DNA of 64,000 nt from Sipunculus nudus (lineage: Eukaryota > Annelida > Sipuncula > Golfingiida > Sipunculidae): contig CM049315.1 of the NCBI GenBank assembly GCA_026874595.1, forward strand, positions 69,635,916 through 69,699,915, in the 5' to 3' direction. Below, one piece after another: positions 12,130 to 26,720 of this stretch (the first letter of the stretch is position 1; every line of letters begins with the position of its first letter). The notes beneath the pieces are model-generated. The model made no database searches, was not told the DNA's origin, and saw only the letters and a list, made by a program, of their open reading frames with translations. The position numbers were made by a program, and so were the translations under genes.

Positions 12130-12855
12130 ACCGTACTCTAACAATAAGGAAATAGTAAACCCAGGAGAGCAGTCATTTTGCGAGCGATAATTCAGCCCAC
12201 AGCTTTGGTGAACCATGTGTTCAATAAGTTACGTGCAACCCAAAATGAACAGTTCCGCAATTTTCCTATATATTATCTTCTCGGCCTAAAGTTCAACAGC
12301 GTTATATTCAAGCACAGCACAAGAAGGTTCTAAATGATAATATATGTAATTCACGGTTCTGGGGATTCCACCAATGAAGAAGGCACGAGGCAAGTCTGTT
12401 CACAGTACTGTTTGTTTTCAATGAATAATAGCGCATGAACATTCACTTTCAGTAAAATTTCACTTGGGCAAACTTTCTATATTCATGTAGCAGCGGTAGC
12501 TGTAAAAAATCACAAAGCTTACGTTTCGAATGGAAAACGGCCATCATTGCTGCTCCTGGACGAGCGAAGCTTCCCTGTACACTCTGCCACGTTTGTTTTC
12601 CCCTCAGGTACCTGTGCCCCTCGGTGCGTGCGTGCGCGTGTGTCACAGCGTTCTCTGTAGGCTCCATCGAGGGTTCCTCCGAAATTTCCCCGTACTCGCC
12701 TCTAAAGTTAAGCCGGGCATTTGTTCGCTTTTCTTACAGTATTCAAGTGTTTCTGGTTCAAGACCCATTCACTGTGTCTCAAGCCTTTCAAGCGCTCTCT
12801 CAGCCTCTCAAGCTCTCTCTTCCGTATTATTAAAACAAGAAAATCAACTTTGACA
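11919..12855 (-). repeat. LTR 2
   Basis: A 937 bp LTR with TGTCACG...TTTGACA ends. It contains two (TA)n blocks (about 12034-12128) split by 'aaaccgtacccca'. Read on the minus strand, AATAAA (plus-strand tttatt at 11981-11986) lies about 65 nt before the 3' end, suitable as the polyadenylation signal. Confidence 0.93.
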
Positions 12856-13084
12856 TTCTCTCCTCTCTTTTAGAGGCTTCTATAGGCAAGCATACTAGTA
12901 CAAATTGAATTCGTTCATAAAGACATTTCTGTTAAACATTGTTTAGAAAAAAACTCATAAATACAAAGGAGCGGTTTTCCGTATCCAGTTGTCACTGATA
13001 TGCCACATAACACATTTACTTTATCAAACTAACCTTAACAACTACTGAACTGGCAAATAAGTAAAAAAATTATCTTTTCCCAAT

Positions 13085-14482
13085 TTAGATACGGCTTAAA
13101 AAATCTGGACCACTGTTCTGGAGAACTGATACAGTAACCACTCTAAACCTGTGCTTCTGCAAGAGCATAGCCCAGCGCATGATCCTGCGGTTTATAACTT
13201 TGGCCTGGTTTATATATGCTAAGGGTTTGTGGTCCTTGCGCAGTTCAAAACGGCATCCGTACAAGTAAATGTCAAATTTTTGTACGGCCCATACAATGGC
13301 CAAGCATTCCCGTTCTATGGTGGAATAGTTTTGCTCCCGTGGAAGCAATTTACGGTTTGCGTATGCGATCGGGAAACATCCCCCCTCAATTTCATGGATC
13401 AGGAGAGCCCCTAGTCCTGTTTAGGACGCATCGGTTTGCAACACAAAAGGGTAACAGAAGTCCAGTAACATGAGAATTGGGGGTTGTTCTAGAGCCCCTT
13501 TTAGTGCAAAAACACTGTTCCATGGACATGTTCTCACTTTACCTTGTCTGGCCAACCCTTCTTAACTAATTCGGTCAGCGGTGTTGCGATTTCAGAAAAC
13601 TTGGGCACAAATTTTCGGTAATACCCAACAAGGCCTAAGAAGGATTTAAGTTCCTTCTTGGTTTTTGGTCGAGAGCTACTTGCTATTTTCTTTACCAAGG
13701 AGGAGTTAGTTCCCAGCGATCCCTCGCCAACGTTATCCAAAAACTCTAAGGTATAATACCCAAAGTAACATTTTGACGGCCGGCAGCCAGATTAGCCCTT
13801 CTTAATGACTCTAGGACTTGTTTCACCTTACTGAGTTGGAAGAGTTGGAAAATATCAGAATATCGTCAACATAGTTCACGACGCCGTCCATATGACCAAA
13901 CAGTATCCGCATCATACGCGTAAATACCGCTGGGGCATTCACGAGCCCTAAGGGCATGTATTTAAACTGAAAAAGTCCATCTGGTGAAGTGAAAGCGGTC
14001 AGTGGTTTTGCAGATTTCGACAGAGGTATCTGGCAGTAACCCTTTGTTAGATCTAGTTTGCTAAAATAGCTACTATGTGCTAGTTTGACAAACATTTCTT
14101 CTGGATTTGGAATGGGTTCTTAGTCGAAAACTGTTACTCTATTTAGTTTTCGAAAGTCTATAAAAATCTTTTTGAGCCATCCTTATAGTTTACAAGGACT
14201 ATCGGATAAGCATAGGCAGACTGTGACCTTTCAATAATCCCCATTTTCACCATTATAAGAGTACCATTGAAACGCTCGACCATGCCGTTGCAGATTGGAT
14301 GGTAAGGACGGGGAACTTCGTAACTGTTCCATCGATAAGGACTATCGTTTGTCTATCTGATCTGAATTTACAAAGTCTGCTTTGACCACTACAGAACAAC
14401 TGCCTGTGTCTCACAGGACGGAGACATCACACCTGCGTTTGTTTAGTCTACCACGGCTAACAGGCATCTGCAGATCTACTTT
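13085..14482 (-). pseudogene. Unit 2 pol remnant
   Basis: RT core 13823-14095, RT-connection 13534-13740, RNase H 13085-13348. The protease/integrase and integrase/RT junctions are those of unit 1. It shares the LAHSS variant at the RT start with unit 3 only, and has a private GYCQIPL where the others read GYWQIPL. Confidence 0.87.
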
Positions 14483-14645
14483 ACGGCCCTGCTTTAAGGC
14501 CATTTTTAAGAATTTCAACTCATGGCCACACTTAAAGTTAAGTGATCAGTATGATCTACACAACACTTTAACAGTAACACATGCTGCCGAAGGTTCCGGG
14601 TTTGGGACTGACTCATTCGAGGTTTCCTGATTGGACCCTATCTCA

Positions 14646-15671
14646 CTATGACTGGGTTGCATCAAAATCTGTACATCTTGACCCTGCTACTAAAGCCTGA
14701 CCAGAATGCATACGACGGCTAGGCTTCGATTTACAGTCTCTAGCCATATGTATGGGGGATCCACAGACGAAACATGTCCTTTGTGGATTCTGCCCCTTCC
14801 CCTCCGTTCCCTTAATCTGAGGCACTATGTTACGTTAAAGGTCTTTCCCCTGATCACCCTGACCAAACTTAGTGGCGTTACGGTTGACTGAGCCTCCTCT
14901 AACCTGCCCTATGAAGCTACTGATAACGTGAACTTCCGTGTATTTTTCTGCTTAAGAGGCCATATCATCAATTGACCGACATTGTCGCTCCCTCAGAAAA
15001 CATTTAAGTTCTTTACTACAACATGATAAAAACTGTTCCCTTAGGATGATATCTACAAGTCTTTCATAGTCATCACAAACCTCTGCCATATCTAACCATT
15101 TACGTAGGTATCCACCTATTCCAGCAATAAACTGCATAGGGGCTTCTATCCGTTCTGGCCTTGACGATCTAAATATCAGCCTGAACCCCTCTTCTGTCAA
15201 ATGGAACTTTCTCATTAAAGCGGCTTTTGCTTTATCGTACACCAGTGCATCGGATGTGTCCATCCTAGTATACACGTCCAAGGCCCTACCTTTTAATAAT
15301 ACACTTAACTGCAAGGCCCAGCCTTCCTTTGGCCAATCCAGCCCTTGTGCTAATATCTCAAACCTTTCTAAGTATGCGTCAATACTATCCTTACTTTCAT
15401 CAAATACCGGAATTTTGAGCGCTAGGGCCACTAAACCGGATTCTTTTCTATTTGAGCCCTCCAATTAGTGTCTACCCTTTTGTTTTTATATCTCTTTTCC
15501 TTTTTCCATCCTCAATTTCTCTGTCTCAGTTCTCTGTGTTTCCTGACCGTGTTCTCTCTGCCTTACCCTTTCGTCTCTTTCTCTGTCTTGTTGCTCTTTA
15601 ATAAAAGCCCTTAGCTACTGGCCCTCATAGCCTAGCTGCCTTCCTACTGCTGCAATTCGTTTTAACTCCAT
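14646..15671 (-). pseudogene. Unit 2 gag, inactivated
   Basis: Same structure and same stops as unit 1, including the TAA just upstream of the LEGSNRK segment that units 3-6 lack. Capsid segment 14952-15464; zinc knuckle 14733-14774. It differs from unit 1 by very few substitutions (DDMAS instead of DDMTS at the capsid end). Confidence 0.87.
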
Positions 15672-16458
15672 CTCTAAAAATCAGTTTAGGGTAAACTTAT
15701 ATATTCTCAGTATGCCTAAATCGCATTCAAGGACCCAAAGTATTCTGTATAACCGCTTACGGTTCTCAACCGCTCACGGTTCTCCTAACAAATGCTGAAC
15801 AGGACAAGATAACGTAGTCTCAAACTAACTTACCTATAGGCATATATGTGCAGCACTCCAGGTCACCTTAAGATTACCCACGTACACTCCCATACTAACG
15901 TATGTGCAGGACTTATATGTCCAACAAACACTATTGTATCCCTTGCTAATGTAATATTTTATACCTTCTGATGCTAACACATCAATACTAGCTAACGCAT
16001 ATCTGGTACTATCGTACCCCTACATGTAGCTAGATAAATATCGACCCACAACTAGCAATCCGTTGCTAGATAAGGGAAGTATTGTTTAGGACTGTTTTCC
16101 CCTCCAACAATTCCACCATCAAACTGATGCTTGGACATAACTCAAGAGGGGTCACTTAACTTACCGAAGTTTAGGTATATCAGTTACAAGATTACAAGTC
16201 AATCTGAATTATCCAGGCCAAAACATAAACATTAACTCAACTGCAATACATTTAAAAACCAAATATAATCTTAATTATTCAGGACAAAATATAAAATTAT
16301 TGAGTTAATTAGGTCCCAGTCTGGGGCCTAGTGTGAGCACAGTTCAAGTTATAGTGGTCCAAATTTTTTTTCAACACCGAAATTACACCGCGACATTGCT
16401 ACTTAATGTAATTCTGGCAGTTTCAATAGAAATAACCGATCTCGGTAGGACCGCCAGT

Positions 16459-16572
16459 TGTCACGAGAATATCATCCGGTAAGAAACTGCACAAAACCAA
16501 ATCTTTGGAGTTAAAAAAAATGTTTATTCAAATGTAATAACTCAAACTTCAAACCCCTCCAAAGGAAAGGCT

Positions 16573-16633
<61 letters not shown>

Positions 16634-16639
16634 CGTACC

Positions 16640-16678
<39 letters not shown>

Positions 16679-17403
16679 CCGTACTCTAACAATAAGGAAA
16701 TAGTAAACCCAGGAGAGCAGTCATTTTGCGAGCGATAATTCAGCCCACAGCTTTGGTGAACCATGTGTTCAATAAGTTACGTGCAACCCAAAATGAACAG
16801 TTCCGCAATTTTCCTATATATTATCTTCTCGGCCTAAAGTTCAACAGCGTTATATTCAAGCACAGCACAAGAAGGTTCTAAATGATAATATATGTAATTC
16901 ACGGTTCTGGGGATTCCACCAATGAAGAAGGCACGAGGCAAGTCTGTTCACAGTACTGTTTGTTTTCAATGAATAATAGCGCATGAACATTCACTTTCAG
17001 TAAAATTTCACTTGGGCAAACTTTCTATATTCATGTAGCAGCGGTAGCTGTAAAAAATCACAAAGCTTACGTTTCGAATGGAAAACGGCCATCATTGCTG
17101 CTCCTGGACGAGCGAAGCTTCCCTGTACACTCTGCCACGTTTGTTTTCCCCTCAGGTACCTGTGCCCCTCGGTGCGTGCGTGCGCGTGTGTCACAGCGTT
17201 CTCTGTAGGCTCCATCGAGGGTTCCTCCGAAATTTCCCCGTACTCGCCTCTAAAGTTAAGCCGGGCATTTGTTCGCTTTTCTTACAGTATTCAAGTGTTT
17301 CTGGTTCAAGACCCATTCACTGTGTCTCAAGCCTTTCAAGCGCTCTCTCAGCCTCTCAAGCTCTCTCTTCCGTATTATTAAAACAAGAAAATCAACTTTG
17401 ACA
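16459..17403 (-). repeat. LTR 3
   Basis: A 945 bp copy, nearly identical to LTR 2 apart from (TA)n length. It shares the 'acccattcac' variant with LTR 2, where LTRs 4-6 read 'acccgttcac'. Confidence 0.93.
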
Positions 17404-17632
17404 TTCTCTCCTCTCTTTTAGAGGCTTCTATAGGCAAGCATACTAGTACAAATTGAATTCGTTCATAAAGACATTTCTGTTAAACATTGTTTAGAAAAAA
17501 ACTCATAAATACAAAGGAGCGGTTTTCCGTATCCAGTTGTCACTGATATGCCACATAACACATTTACTTTATCAAACTAACCTTAACAACTACTGAACTG
17601 GCAAATAAGTAAAAAAATTATCTTTTCCCAAT

Positions 17633-19030
17633 TTAGATACGGCTTAAAAAATCTGGACCACTGTTCTGGAGAACTGATACAGTAACCACTCTAAACCTGT
17701 GCTTCTGCAAGAGCATAGCCCAGCGCATGATCCTGCGGTTTATAACTTTGGCCTGGTTTATATATGCTAAGGGTTTGTGGTCCTTGCGCAGTTCAAAACG
17801 GCATCCGTACAAGTAAATGTCAAATTTTTGTACGGCCCATACAATGGCCAAGCATTCCCGTTCTATGGTGGAATAGTTTTGCTCCCGTGGAAGCAATTTA
17901 CGGTTTGCGTATGCGATCGGGAAACATCCCCCCTCAATTTCATGGATCAGGAGAGCCCCTAGTCCTGTTTAGGACGCATCGGTTTGCAACACAAAAGGGT
18001 AACAGAAGTCCAGTAACATGAGAATTGGGGGTTGTTCTAGAGCCCCTTTTAGTGCAAAAACACTGTTCCATGGACATGTTCTCACTTTACCTTGTCTGGC
18101 CAACCCTTCTTAACTAATTCGGTCAGCGGTGTTGCGATTTCAGAAAACTTGGGCACAAATTTTCGGTAATACCCAACAAGGCCTAAGAAGGATTTAAGTT
18201 CCTTCTTGGTTTTTGGTCGAGAGCTACTTGCTATTTTCTTTACCAAGGAGGAGTTAGTTCCCAGCGATCCCTCGCCAACGTTATCCAAAAACTCTAAGGT
18301 ATAATACCCAAAGTAACATTTTGACGGCCGGCAGCCAGATTAGCCCTTCTTAATGACTCTAGGACTTGTTTCACCTTACTGAGTTGGAAGAGTTGGAAAA
18401 TATCAGAATATCGTCAACATAGTTCACGACGCCGTCCATATGACCAAACAGTATCCGCATCATACGCGTAAATACCGCTGGGGCATTCACGAGCCCTAAG
18501 GGCATGTATTTAAACTGAAAAAGTCCATCTGGTGAAGTGAAAGCGGTCAGTGGTTTTGCAGATTTCGACAGAGGTATCTGCCAGTAACCCTTTGTTAGAT
18601 CTAGTTTGCTAAAATAGCTACTATGTGCTAGTTTGACAAACATTTCTTCTGGATTTGGAATGGGTTCTTAGTCGAAAACTGTTAATCTATTTAGTTTTCG
18701 AAAGTCTATAAAAATCTTTTTGAGCCATCCTTATAGTTTACAAGGACTATCGGATAACCATAGGCAGACTGTGACCTTTCAATAATCCCCATTTTCACCA
18801 TTATAAGAGTACCATTGAAACGCTCGACCATGCCGTTGCAGATTGGATGGTAAGGACGGGGAACTTCGTAACTGTTCCATCGATAAGGACTATCGTTTGT
18901 CTATCTGATCTGAATTGACAAAGTCTGCTTTGACCACTACAGAACAACTGCCTGTGTCTCACAGGACGGAGACATCACACCTGCGTTTGTTTAGTCTACC
19001 ACGGCTAACAGGCATCTGCAGATCTACTTT
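17633..19030 (-). pseudogene. Unit 3 pol remnant
   Basis: RT core 18371-18643, connection 18082-18288, RNase H 17633-17896. It has the same deletions and TAA codons as unit 1. RT begins LAHSS as in unit 2. Confidence 0.87.
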
Positions 19031-19193
19031 ACGGCCCTGCTTTAAGGCCATTTTTAAGAATTTCAACTCATGGCCACACTTAAAGTTAAGTGATCAGTAT
19101 GATCTACACAACACTTTAACAGTAACACATGCTGCCGAAGGTTCCGGGTTTGGGACTGACTCATTCGAGGTTTCCTGATTGGACCCTATCTCA

Positions 19194-20219
19194 CTATGAC
19201 TGGGTTGCATCAAAATCTGTACATCTTGACCCTGCTACTAAAGCCTGACCAGAATGCATACGACGGCTAGGCTTCGATTTACAGTCTCTAGCCATATGTA
19301 TGGGGGATCCACAGACGAAACATGTCCTTTGTGGATTCTGCCCCTTCCCCTCCGTTCCCTTAATCTGAGGCACTATGTTACGTTAAAGGTCTTTCCCCTG
19401 ATCACCCTGACCAAACTTAGTGGCGTTACGGTTGACTGAGCCTCCTCTAACCTGCCCTATGAAGCTACTGATAACGTGAACTTCCGTGTATTTTTCTGCT
19501 TAAGAGGCCATATCATCAATTGACCGACATTGTCGCTCCCTCAGAAAACATTTAAGTTCTTTACTACAACATGATAAAAACTGTTCCCTTAGGATGATAT
19601 CTACAAGTCTTTCATAGTCATCACAAACCTCTGCCATATCTAACCATTTACGTAGGTATCCACCTATTCCAGCAATAAACTGCATAGGGGCTTCTATCCG
19701 TTCTGGCCTTGACGATCTAAATATCAGCCTGAACCCCTCTTCTGTCAAATGGAACTTTCTCATTAAAGCGGCTTTTGCTTTATCGTACACCAGTGCATCG
19801 GATGTGTCCATCCTAGTATACACGTCCAAGGCCCTACCTTTTAATAATACACTTAACTGCAAGGCCCAGCCTTCCTTTGGCCAATCCAGCCCTTGTGCTA
19901 ATATCTCAAACCTTTCTAAGTATGCGTCCATACTATCCTTACTTTCATCAAATACCGGAATTTTGAGCGCTAGGGCCACTAAACCGGATTCTTTTCTATT
20001 TGAGCCCTCCAATGAGTGTCTACCCTTTTGTTTTTATATCTCTTTTTCTTTTTCCATCCTCAATTTCTCTGTCTCAGTTCTTTGTGTTTCCTGACCGTGT
20101 TCTCTCTGCCTTACCCTTTCGTCTCTTTCTCGGTCTTGTTGCTCTTTAATAAAAGCCCTTAGCTACTGGCCCTCATAGCCTAGCTGCCTTCCTACTGCTG
20201 CAATTCGTTTTAACTCCAT
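19194..20219 (-). pseudogene. Unit 3 gag, inactivated
   Basis: Capsid segment 19500-20012, zinc knuckle 19281-19322. The stop before LEGSNRK is absent (TCA codon), but the other shared stops remain. DSMDAYL replaces DSIDAYL, as in units 4-6. Confidence 0.87.
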
Positions 20220-21011
20220 CTCTAAAAATCAGTTTAGGGTAAACTTATATATTCTCAGTATGCCTAAATCGCATTCAAGGACCCAAAGTATTCTTAATTA
20301 GCGCTTACGGTTCTCAACCGCTCACGGTTCTCCTAACAAATGCTGAACAGGACAAGATAACTTAACGTAGTCTCAAACTAACTTACCTATAGGCATATAT
20401 GTGCAGCACTCCAGGTCACCTTAAGATAACCCATGTACACTCCCATACTAACGTATGTGCAGGACTTATATGTCCAACAAACACTATTGTGTCCCTTGCT
20501 AATGTAATATTTTATACCTTCTGATGCTAACACATCAATACTAGCTAACGCATATCTGGTACTATCGTACCCCTACATGTAGCTAGATAAATATCGACCC
20601 ACAACTAGCAATCCGTTGCTAGATAAGGGAAGTATTGTTTGGGACTGTTTTCCCCTCCAACAATTCCACCATCAAACTGATGCTTGGACATAACTCAAGA
20701 GGGGTCACTTAACTTACCGAAGTTTAGGTATATCAGTTACAAGATTACAAGTCAATCTGAATTATCCAGGCCAAAACATAAACATTAACTCAACTGCAAT
20801 ACATTTAAAAACCAAATATAATCTTAATTATTCAGGACAAAATATAACCTTATTGAGTTAATTAGGTCCCAGTCTGGGGCCTAGTGTGAGCACAGTTCAA
20901 GTTATGGTGGTCCAAATTTTTTTTCAACACCGAAATTACACCGCGACATTGCTACTTAATGTAATTCTGGCAGTTTCAATAGAAATAACCGATCTCGGTA
21001 GGACCTCCAGT

Positions 21012-21127
21012 TGTCACGAGAATATCATCCGGTAAGAAAATGCACAAAACCAAATCTTTGGAGTTAAAAAAAATGTTTATTCAAATGTAATAACTCAAAC
21101 TTCAAACCCCTCCAAAGGAAAGGCTAT

Positions 21128-21160
<33 letters not shown>

Positions 21161-21170
21161 AAACCGTACC

Positions 21171-21223
<53 letters not shown>

Positions 21224-21948
21224 CCGTACTCTAACAATAAGGAAATAGTAAACCCAGGAGAGCAGTCATTTTGCGAGCGATAATTCAGCCCACAGCTTTG
21301 GTGAACCATGTGTTCAATAAGTTACGTGCAACCCAAAATGAACAGTTCCGCAATTTTCCTATATATTATCTTCTCGGCCTAAAGTTCAACAGCGTTATAT
21401 TCAAGCACAGAACAAGAAGGTTCTAAATGATAATATATGTAATTCACGGTTCTGGGGATTCCACCAATGAAGAAGGCACGAGGCAAGTCTGTTCACAGTA
21501 CTGTTTGTTTTCAATGAATAATAGCGCATGAACATTCACTTTCAGTAAAATTTCACTTGGGCAAACTTTCTATATTCATGTAGCAGCGGTAGCTGTAAAA
21601 AATCACAAAGCTTACGTTTCGAATGGAAAACGGCCATCATTGCTGCTCCTGGACGAGCGAAGCTTCCCTGTACACTCTGCCACGTTTGTTTTCCCCTCAG
21701 GTACCTGTGCCCCTCGGTGCGTGCGTGCGCGTGTGTCACAGCGTTCTCTGTAGGCTCCATCGAGGGTTCCTCCGAAATTTCCCCGTACTCGCCTCTAAAG
21801 TTAAGCCGGGCATTTGTTCGCTTTTCTTACAGTATTCAAGTGTTTCTGGTTCAAGACCCGTTCACTGTGTCTCAAGCCTTTCAAGCGCTCTCTCAGCCTC
21901 TCAAGCTCTCTCTTCCGTATTATTAAAACAAGAAAATCAACTTTGACA
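21012..21948 (-). repeat. LTR 4
   Basis: A 937 bp copy. Its dinucleotide tract differs: a short (CA)n precedes (TA)n at 21128, and the second TA block is longer than in LTRs 2 and 3. Confidence 0.93.
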
Positions 21949-22177
21949 TTCTCTCCTCTCTTTTAGAGGCTTCTATAGGCAAGCATACTAGTACAAATTG
22001 AATTCGTTCATAAAGACATTTCTGTTAAACATTGTTTAGAAAAAAACTCATAAATACAAAGGAGCGGTTTTCCGTATCCAGTTGTCACTGATATGCCACA
22101 TAACACATTTACTTTATCAAACTAACCTTAACAACTACTGAACTGGCAAATAAGTAAAAAAATTATCTTTTCCCAAT

Positions 22178-23576
22178 TTAGATACGGCTTAAAAAATCTG
22201 GACCACTGTTCTGGAGAACTGATACAGTAACCACTCTAAACCTGTGCTTCTGCAAGAGCATAGCCCAGCGCATGATCCTGCGGTTTATAACTTTGGCCTG
22301 GTTTATATATGCTAAGGGTTTGTGGTCCTTGCGCAGTTCAAAACGGCATCCGTACAAGTAAATGTCAAATTTTTGTACGGCCCATACAATGGCCAAGCAT
22401 TCCCGTTCTATGGTGGAATAGTTTTGCTCCCGTGGAAGCAATTTACGGTTTGCGTATGCGATCGGGAAACATCCCCCCTCAATTTCATGGATCAGGAGAG
22501 CCCCTAGTCCTGTTTAGGACGCATCGGTTTGCAACACAAAAGGGTAACAGAAGTCCAGTAACATGAGAATTGGGGGTTGTTCTAGAGCCCCTTTTAGTGC
22601 AAAAACACTGTTCCATGGACATGTTCTCACTTTACCTTGTCTGGCCAACCCTTCTTAACTAATTCGGTCAGCGGTGTTGCGATTTCAGAAAACTTGGGCA
22701 CAAATTTTCGGTAATACCCAACAAGGCCTAAGAAGGATTTAAGTTCCTTCTTGGTTTTTGGTCGAGAGCTACTTGCTATTTTCTTTACCAAGGAGGAGTT
22801 AGTTCCCAGCGATCCCTCGCCAACGTTATCCAAAAACTCTAAGGTTTAATACCCAAAGTAACATTTTGACGGCCGGCAGCCAGATTAGCCCTTCTTAATG
22901 ACTCTAGGACTTGTTTCACCTTACTGAGTTGGAAGAGTTGGAAAATATCAGAATATCGTCAACATAGTTCACGACGCCGTCCATATGACCAAACAGTATC
23001 CGCATCATACGCGTAAATACCGCTGGGGCATTCACGAGCCCTAAGGGCATGTATTTAAACTGAAAAAGTCCATCTGGTGAAGTGAAAGCGGTCAGTGGTT
23101 TTGCAGATTTCGACAGAGGTATCTGCCAGTAACCCTTTGTTAGATCTAGTTTGCTAAAATAGCTACTACGTGCTAGTTTGACAAACATTTCTTCTGGATT
23201 TGGAATGGGTTCTTAGTCGAAAACTGTTACTCTATTTAGTTTTCGAAAGTCTATACAAAATCTTTTTGAGCCATCCTTATAGTTGACAAGGACTATCGGA
23301 TAAGCATAGGCAGACTGTGACCTTTCAATAATCCCCATTTTCACCATTATAAGAGTACCATTGAAACGCTCGACCATGCCGTTGCAGATTGGATGGTAAG
23401 GACGGGGAACTTCGTAACTGTTCCATCGATAAGGACTATCGTTTGTCTATCTGATCTGAATTGACAAAGTCTGCTTTGACCACTACAGAACAACTGCCTG
23501 TGTCTCACAGGACGGAGACATCACACCTGCGTTTGTTTAGTCTACCACGGGTAACAGGCATCTGCAGATCTACTTT
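22178..23576 (-). pseudogene. Unit 4 pol remnant
   Basis: RT core 22916-23188, connection 22627-22833, RNase H 22178-22441. Inactivating stops and junctions are identical in position to the other units. The RT start reads LARSS. Confidence 0.87.
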
Positions 23577-23739
23577 ACGGCCCTGCTTTAAGGCCATTTT
23601 TAAGAATTTCAACTCATGGCCACACTTAAAGTTAAGTGATCAGTATGATCTACACAACACTTTAACAGTAACACATGCTGTCGAAGTTTCCGGGTTTGGG
23701 ACTGACTCATTCGAGGTTTCCTGATTGGACCCTATCTCA

Positions 23740-24764
23740 CTATGACTGGGTTGCATCAAAATCTGTACATCTTGACCCTGCTACTAAAGCCTGACCAGAA
23801 TGCATACGACGGCTAGGCTTCGATTTACAGTCTCTAGCCATATGTATGGGGGATCCACAGACGAAACATGTCCTTTGTGGATTCTGCCCCTTCCCCTCCG
23901 TTCCCTTAATCTGAGGCACTATGTTACGTTAAAGGTCTTTCCCCTGATCACCCTGACCAAACTTAGTGGCGTTACGGTTGACTGAGCCTCCTCTAACCTG
24001 CCCTATGAAGCTACTGATAACGTGAACTTCCGTGTATTTTTCTGCTTAAGAGGCCATATCTTCAATTGACCGACATTGTCGCTCCCTCAGAAAACATTTA
24101 AGTTCTTTACTACAACATGATAAAAACTGTTCCTTAGGATGATATCTACAAGTCTTTCATAGTCATCACAAACCTCTGCCATATCTAACCATTTACGTAG
24201 GTATCCACCTATTCCAGCAATAAACTGCATAGGGGCTTCTATCCGTTCTGGCCTTGACGATCTAAATATCAGCCTGAACCCCTCTTCTGTCAAATGGAAC
24301 TTTCTCATTAAAGCGGCTTTTGCTTTATCGTACACCAGTGCATCGGATGTGTCCATCCTAGTATACACGTCCAAGGCCCTACCTTTTAATAATACACTTA
24401 ACTGCAAGGCCCAGCCTTCCTTTGGCCAATCCAGCCCTTGTGCTAATATCTCAAACCTTTCTAAGTATGCGTCCATACTATCCTTACTTTCATCAAATAC
24501 CGGAATTTTGAGCGCTAGGGCCACTAAACCGGATTCTTTTCTATTTGAGCCTTCCAATGAGTGTCTACCCTTTTGTTTTTATATCTCTTTTTCTTTTTCC
24601 ATCCTCAATTTCTCTGTCTCAGTTCTTTGTGTTTCCTGACCGTGTTCTCTCTGCCTTACCCTTTCGTCTCTTTCTCGGTCTTGTTGCTCTTTAATAAAAG
24701 CCCTTAGCTACTGGCCCTCATAGCCTAGCTGCCTTCCTACTGCTGCAATTCGTTTTAACTCCAT
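23740..24764 (-). pseudogene. Unit 4 gag, inactivated with extra frameshift
   Basis: Besides the common stops, a 1-bp deletion near 24133 ('gttccttagg' where units 1-3 and 6 have 'gttcccttagg') shifts the capsid C-terminus so that the uninterrupted segment ends early (24087-24557). The same deletion occurs in unit 5, so the two share a recent common copy. Zinc knuckle 23827-23868. Confidence 0.87.
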
Positions 24765-25556
24765 CTCTAAAAATCAGTTTAGGGTAAACTTATATATTCT
24801 CAGTATGCCTAAATCGCATTCAAGGACCCAAAGTATTCTTAATTAGCGCTTACGGTTCTCAACCGCTCACGGTTCTCCTAACAAATGCTGAACAGGACAA
24901 GATAACTTAACGTAGTCTCAAACTAACTTACCTATAGGCATATATGTGCAGCACTCCAGGTCACCTTAAGATAACCCATGTACACTCCCATACTAACGTA
25001 TGTGCAGGACTTATATGTCCAACAAACACTATTGTGTCCCTTGCTAATGTAATATTTTATACCTTCTGATGCTAACACATCAATACTAGCTAACGCATAT
25101 CTGGTACTATCGTACCCCTACATGTAGCTAGATAAATATCGACCCACAACTAGCAATCCGTTGCTAGATAAGGGAAGTATTGTTTGGGACTGTTTTCCCC
25201 TCCAACAATTCCACCATCAAACTGATGCTTGGACATAACTCAAGAGGGGTCACTTAACTTACCGAAGTTTAGGTATATCAGTTACAAGATTACAAGTCAA
25301 TCTGAATTATCCAGGCCAAAACATAAACATTAACTCAACTGCAATACATTTAAAAACCAAATATAATCTTAATTATTCAGGACAAAATATAAAATTATTG
25401 AGTTAATTAGGTCCCAGTCCGGGGCCTAGTGTGAGCACAGTTCAAGTTATGGTGGTCCAAATTTTTTTTCAACACCGAAATTACACCGCGACATTGCTAC
25501 TTAATGTAATTCTGGCAGTTTCAATAGAAATAACCGATCTCGGTAGGACCGCCAGT

Positions 25557-25670
25557 TGTCACGAGAATATCATCCGGTAAGAAACTGCACAAAACCAAAT
25601 CTTTGGAGTTAAAAAAAATGTTTATTCAAATGTAATAACTCAAACTTCAAACCCCTCCAAAGGAAAGGCT

Positions 25671-25720
<50 letters not shown>

Positions 25721-25727
25721 CCGTACC

Positions 25728-25766
<39 letters not shown>

Positions 25767-26491
25767 CCGTACTCTAACAATAAGGAAATAGTAAACCCAG
25801 GAGAGCAGTCATTTTGCGAGCGATAATTCAGCCCACAGCTTTGGTGAACCATGTGTTCAATAAGTTACGTGCAACCCAAAATGAACAGTTCCGCAATTTT
25901 CCTATATATTATCTTCTCGGCCTAAAGTTCAACAGCGTTATATTCAAGCACAGAACAAGAAGGTTCTAAATGATAATATATGTAATTCACGGTTCTGGGG
26001 TTTCCACCAATGAAGAAGGCACGAGGCAAGTCTGTTCACAGTACTGTTTGTTTTCAATGAATAATAGCGCATGAACATTCACTTTCAGTAAAATTTCACT
26101 TGGGCAAACTTTCTATATTCATGTAGCAGCGGTAGCTGTAAAAAATCACAAAGCTTACGTTTCGAATGGAAAACGGCCATCATTGCTGCTCCTGGACGAG
26201 CGAAGCTTCCCTGTACACTCTGCCACGTTTGTTTTCCCCTCAGGTACCTGTGCCCCTCGGTGCGTGCGTGCGCGTGTGTCACAGCGTTCTCTGTAGGCTC
26301 CATCGAGGGTTCCTCCGAAATTTACCCGTACTCGCCTCTATAGTTAAGCCGGGCATTTGTTCGCTTTTCTTACAGTATTCAAGTGTTTCTGGTTCAAGAC
26401 CCGTTCACTGTGTCTCAAGCCTTTCAAGCGCTCTCTCAGCCTCTCAAGCTCTCTCTTCCGTATTATTAAAACAAGAAAATCAACTTTGACA
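25557..26491 (-). repeat. LTR 5
   Basis: A 935 bp copy. It carries private substitutions, for example 'ctctatagtt' near 26336 where the other LTRs have 'ctctaaagtt'. Confidence 0.93.
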
Positions 26492-26720
26492 TTCTCTCCT
26501 CTCTTTTAGAGGCTTCTATAGGCAAGCATACTAGTACAAATTGAATTCGTTCATAAAGACATTTCTGTTAAACATTGTTTAGAAAAAAACTCATAAATAC
26601 AAAGGAGCGGTTTTCCGTATCCAGTTGTCACTGATATGCCACATAACACATTTACTTTATCAAACTAACCTTAACAACTACTGAACTGGCAAATAAGTAA
26701 AAAAATTATCTTTTCCCAAT

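Noticed and set aside
12007-12216. Tyr/Ile-alternating reading frames in the LTRs
   Set aside because: Translation of the (TA)n microsatellite.
12449-12853. Overlapping plus and minus frames of 69-107 residues inside every LTR
   Set aside because: They overlap each other in opposite directions, lack domains and recur only because the LTR is repeated.
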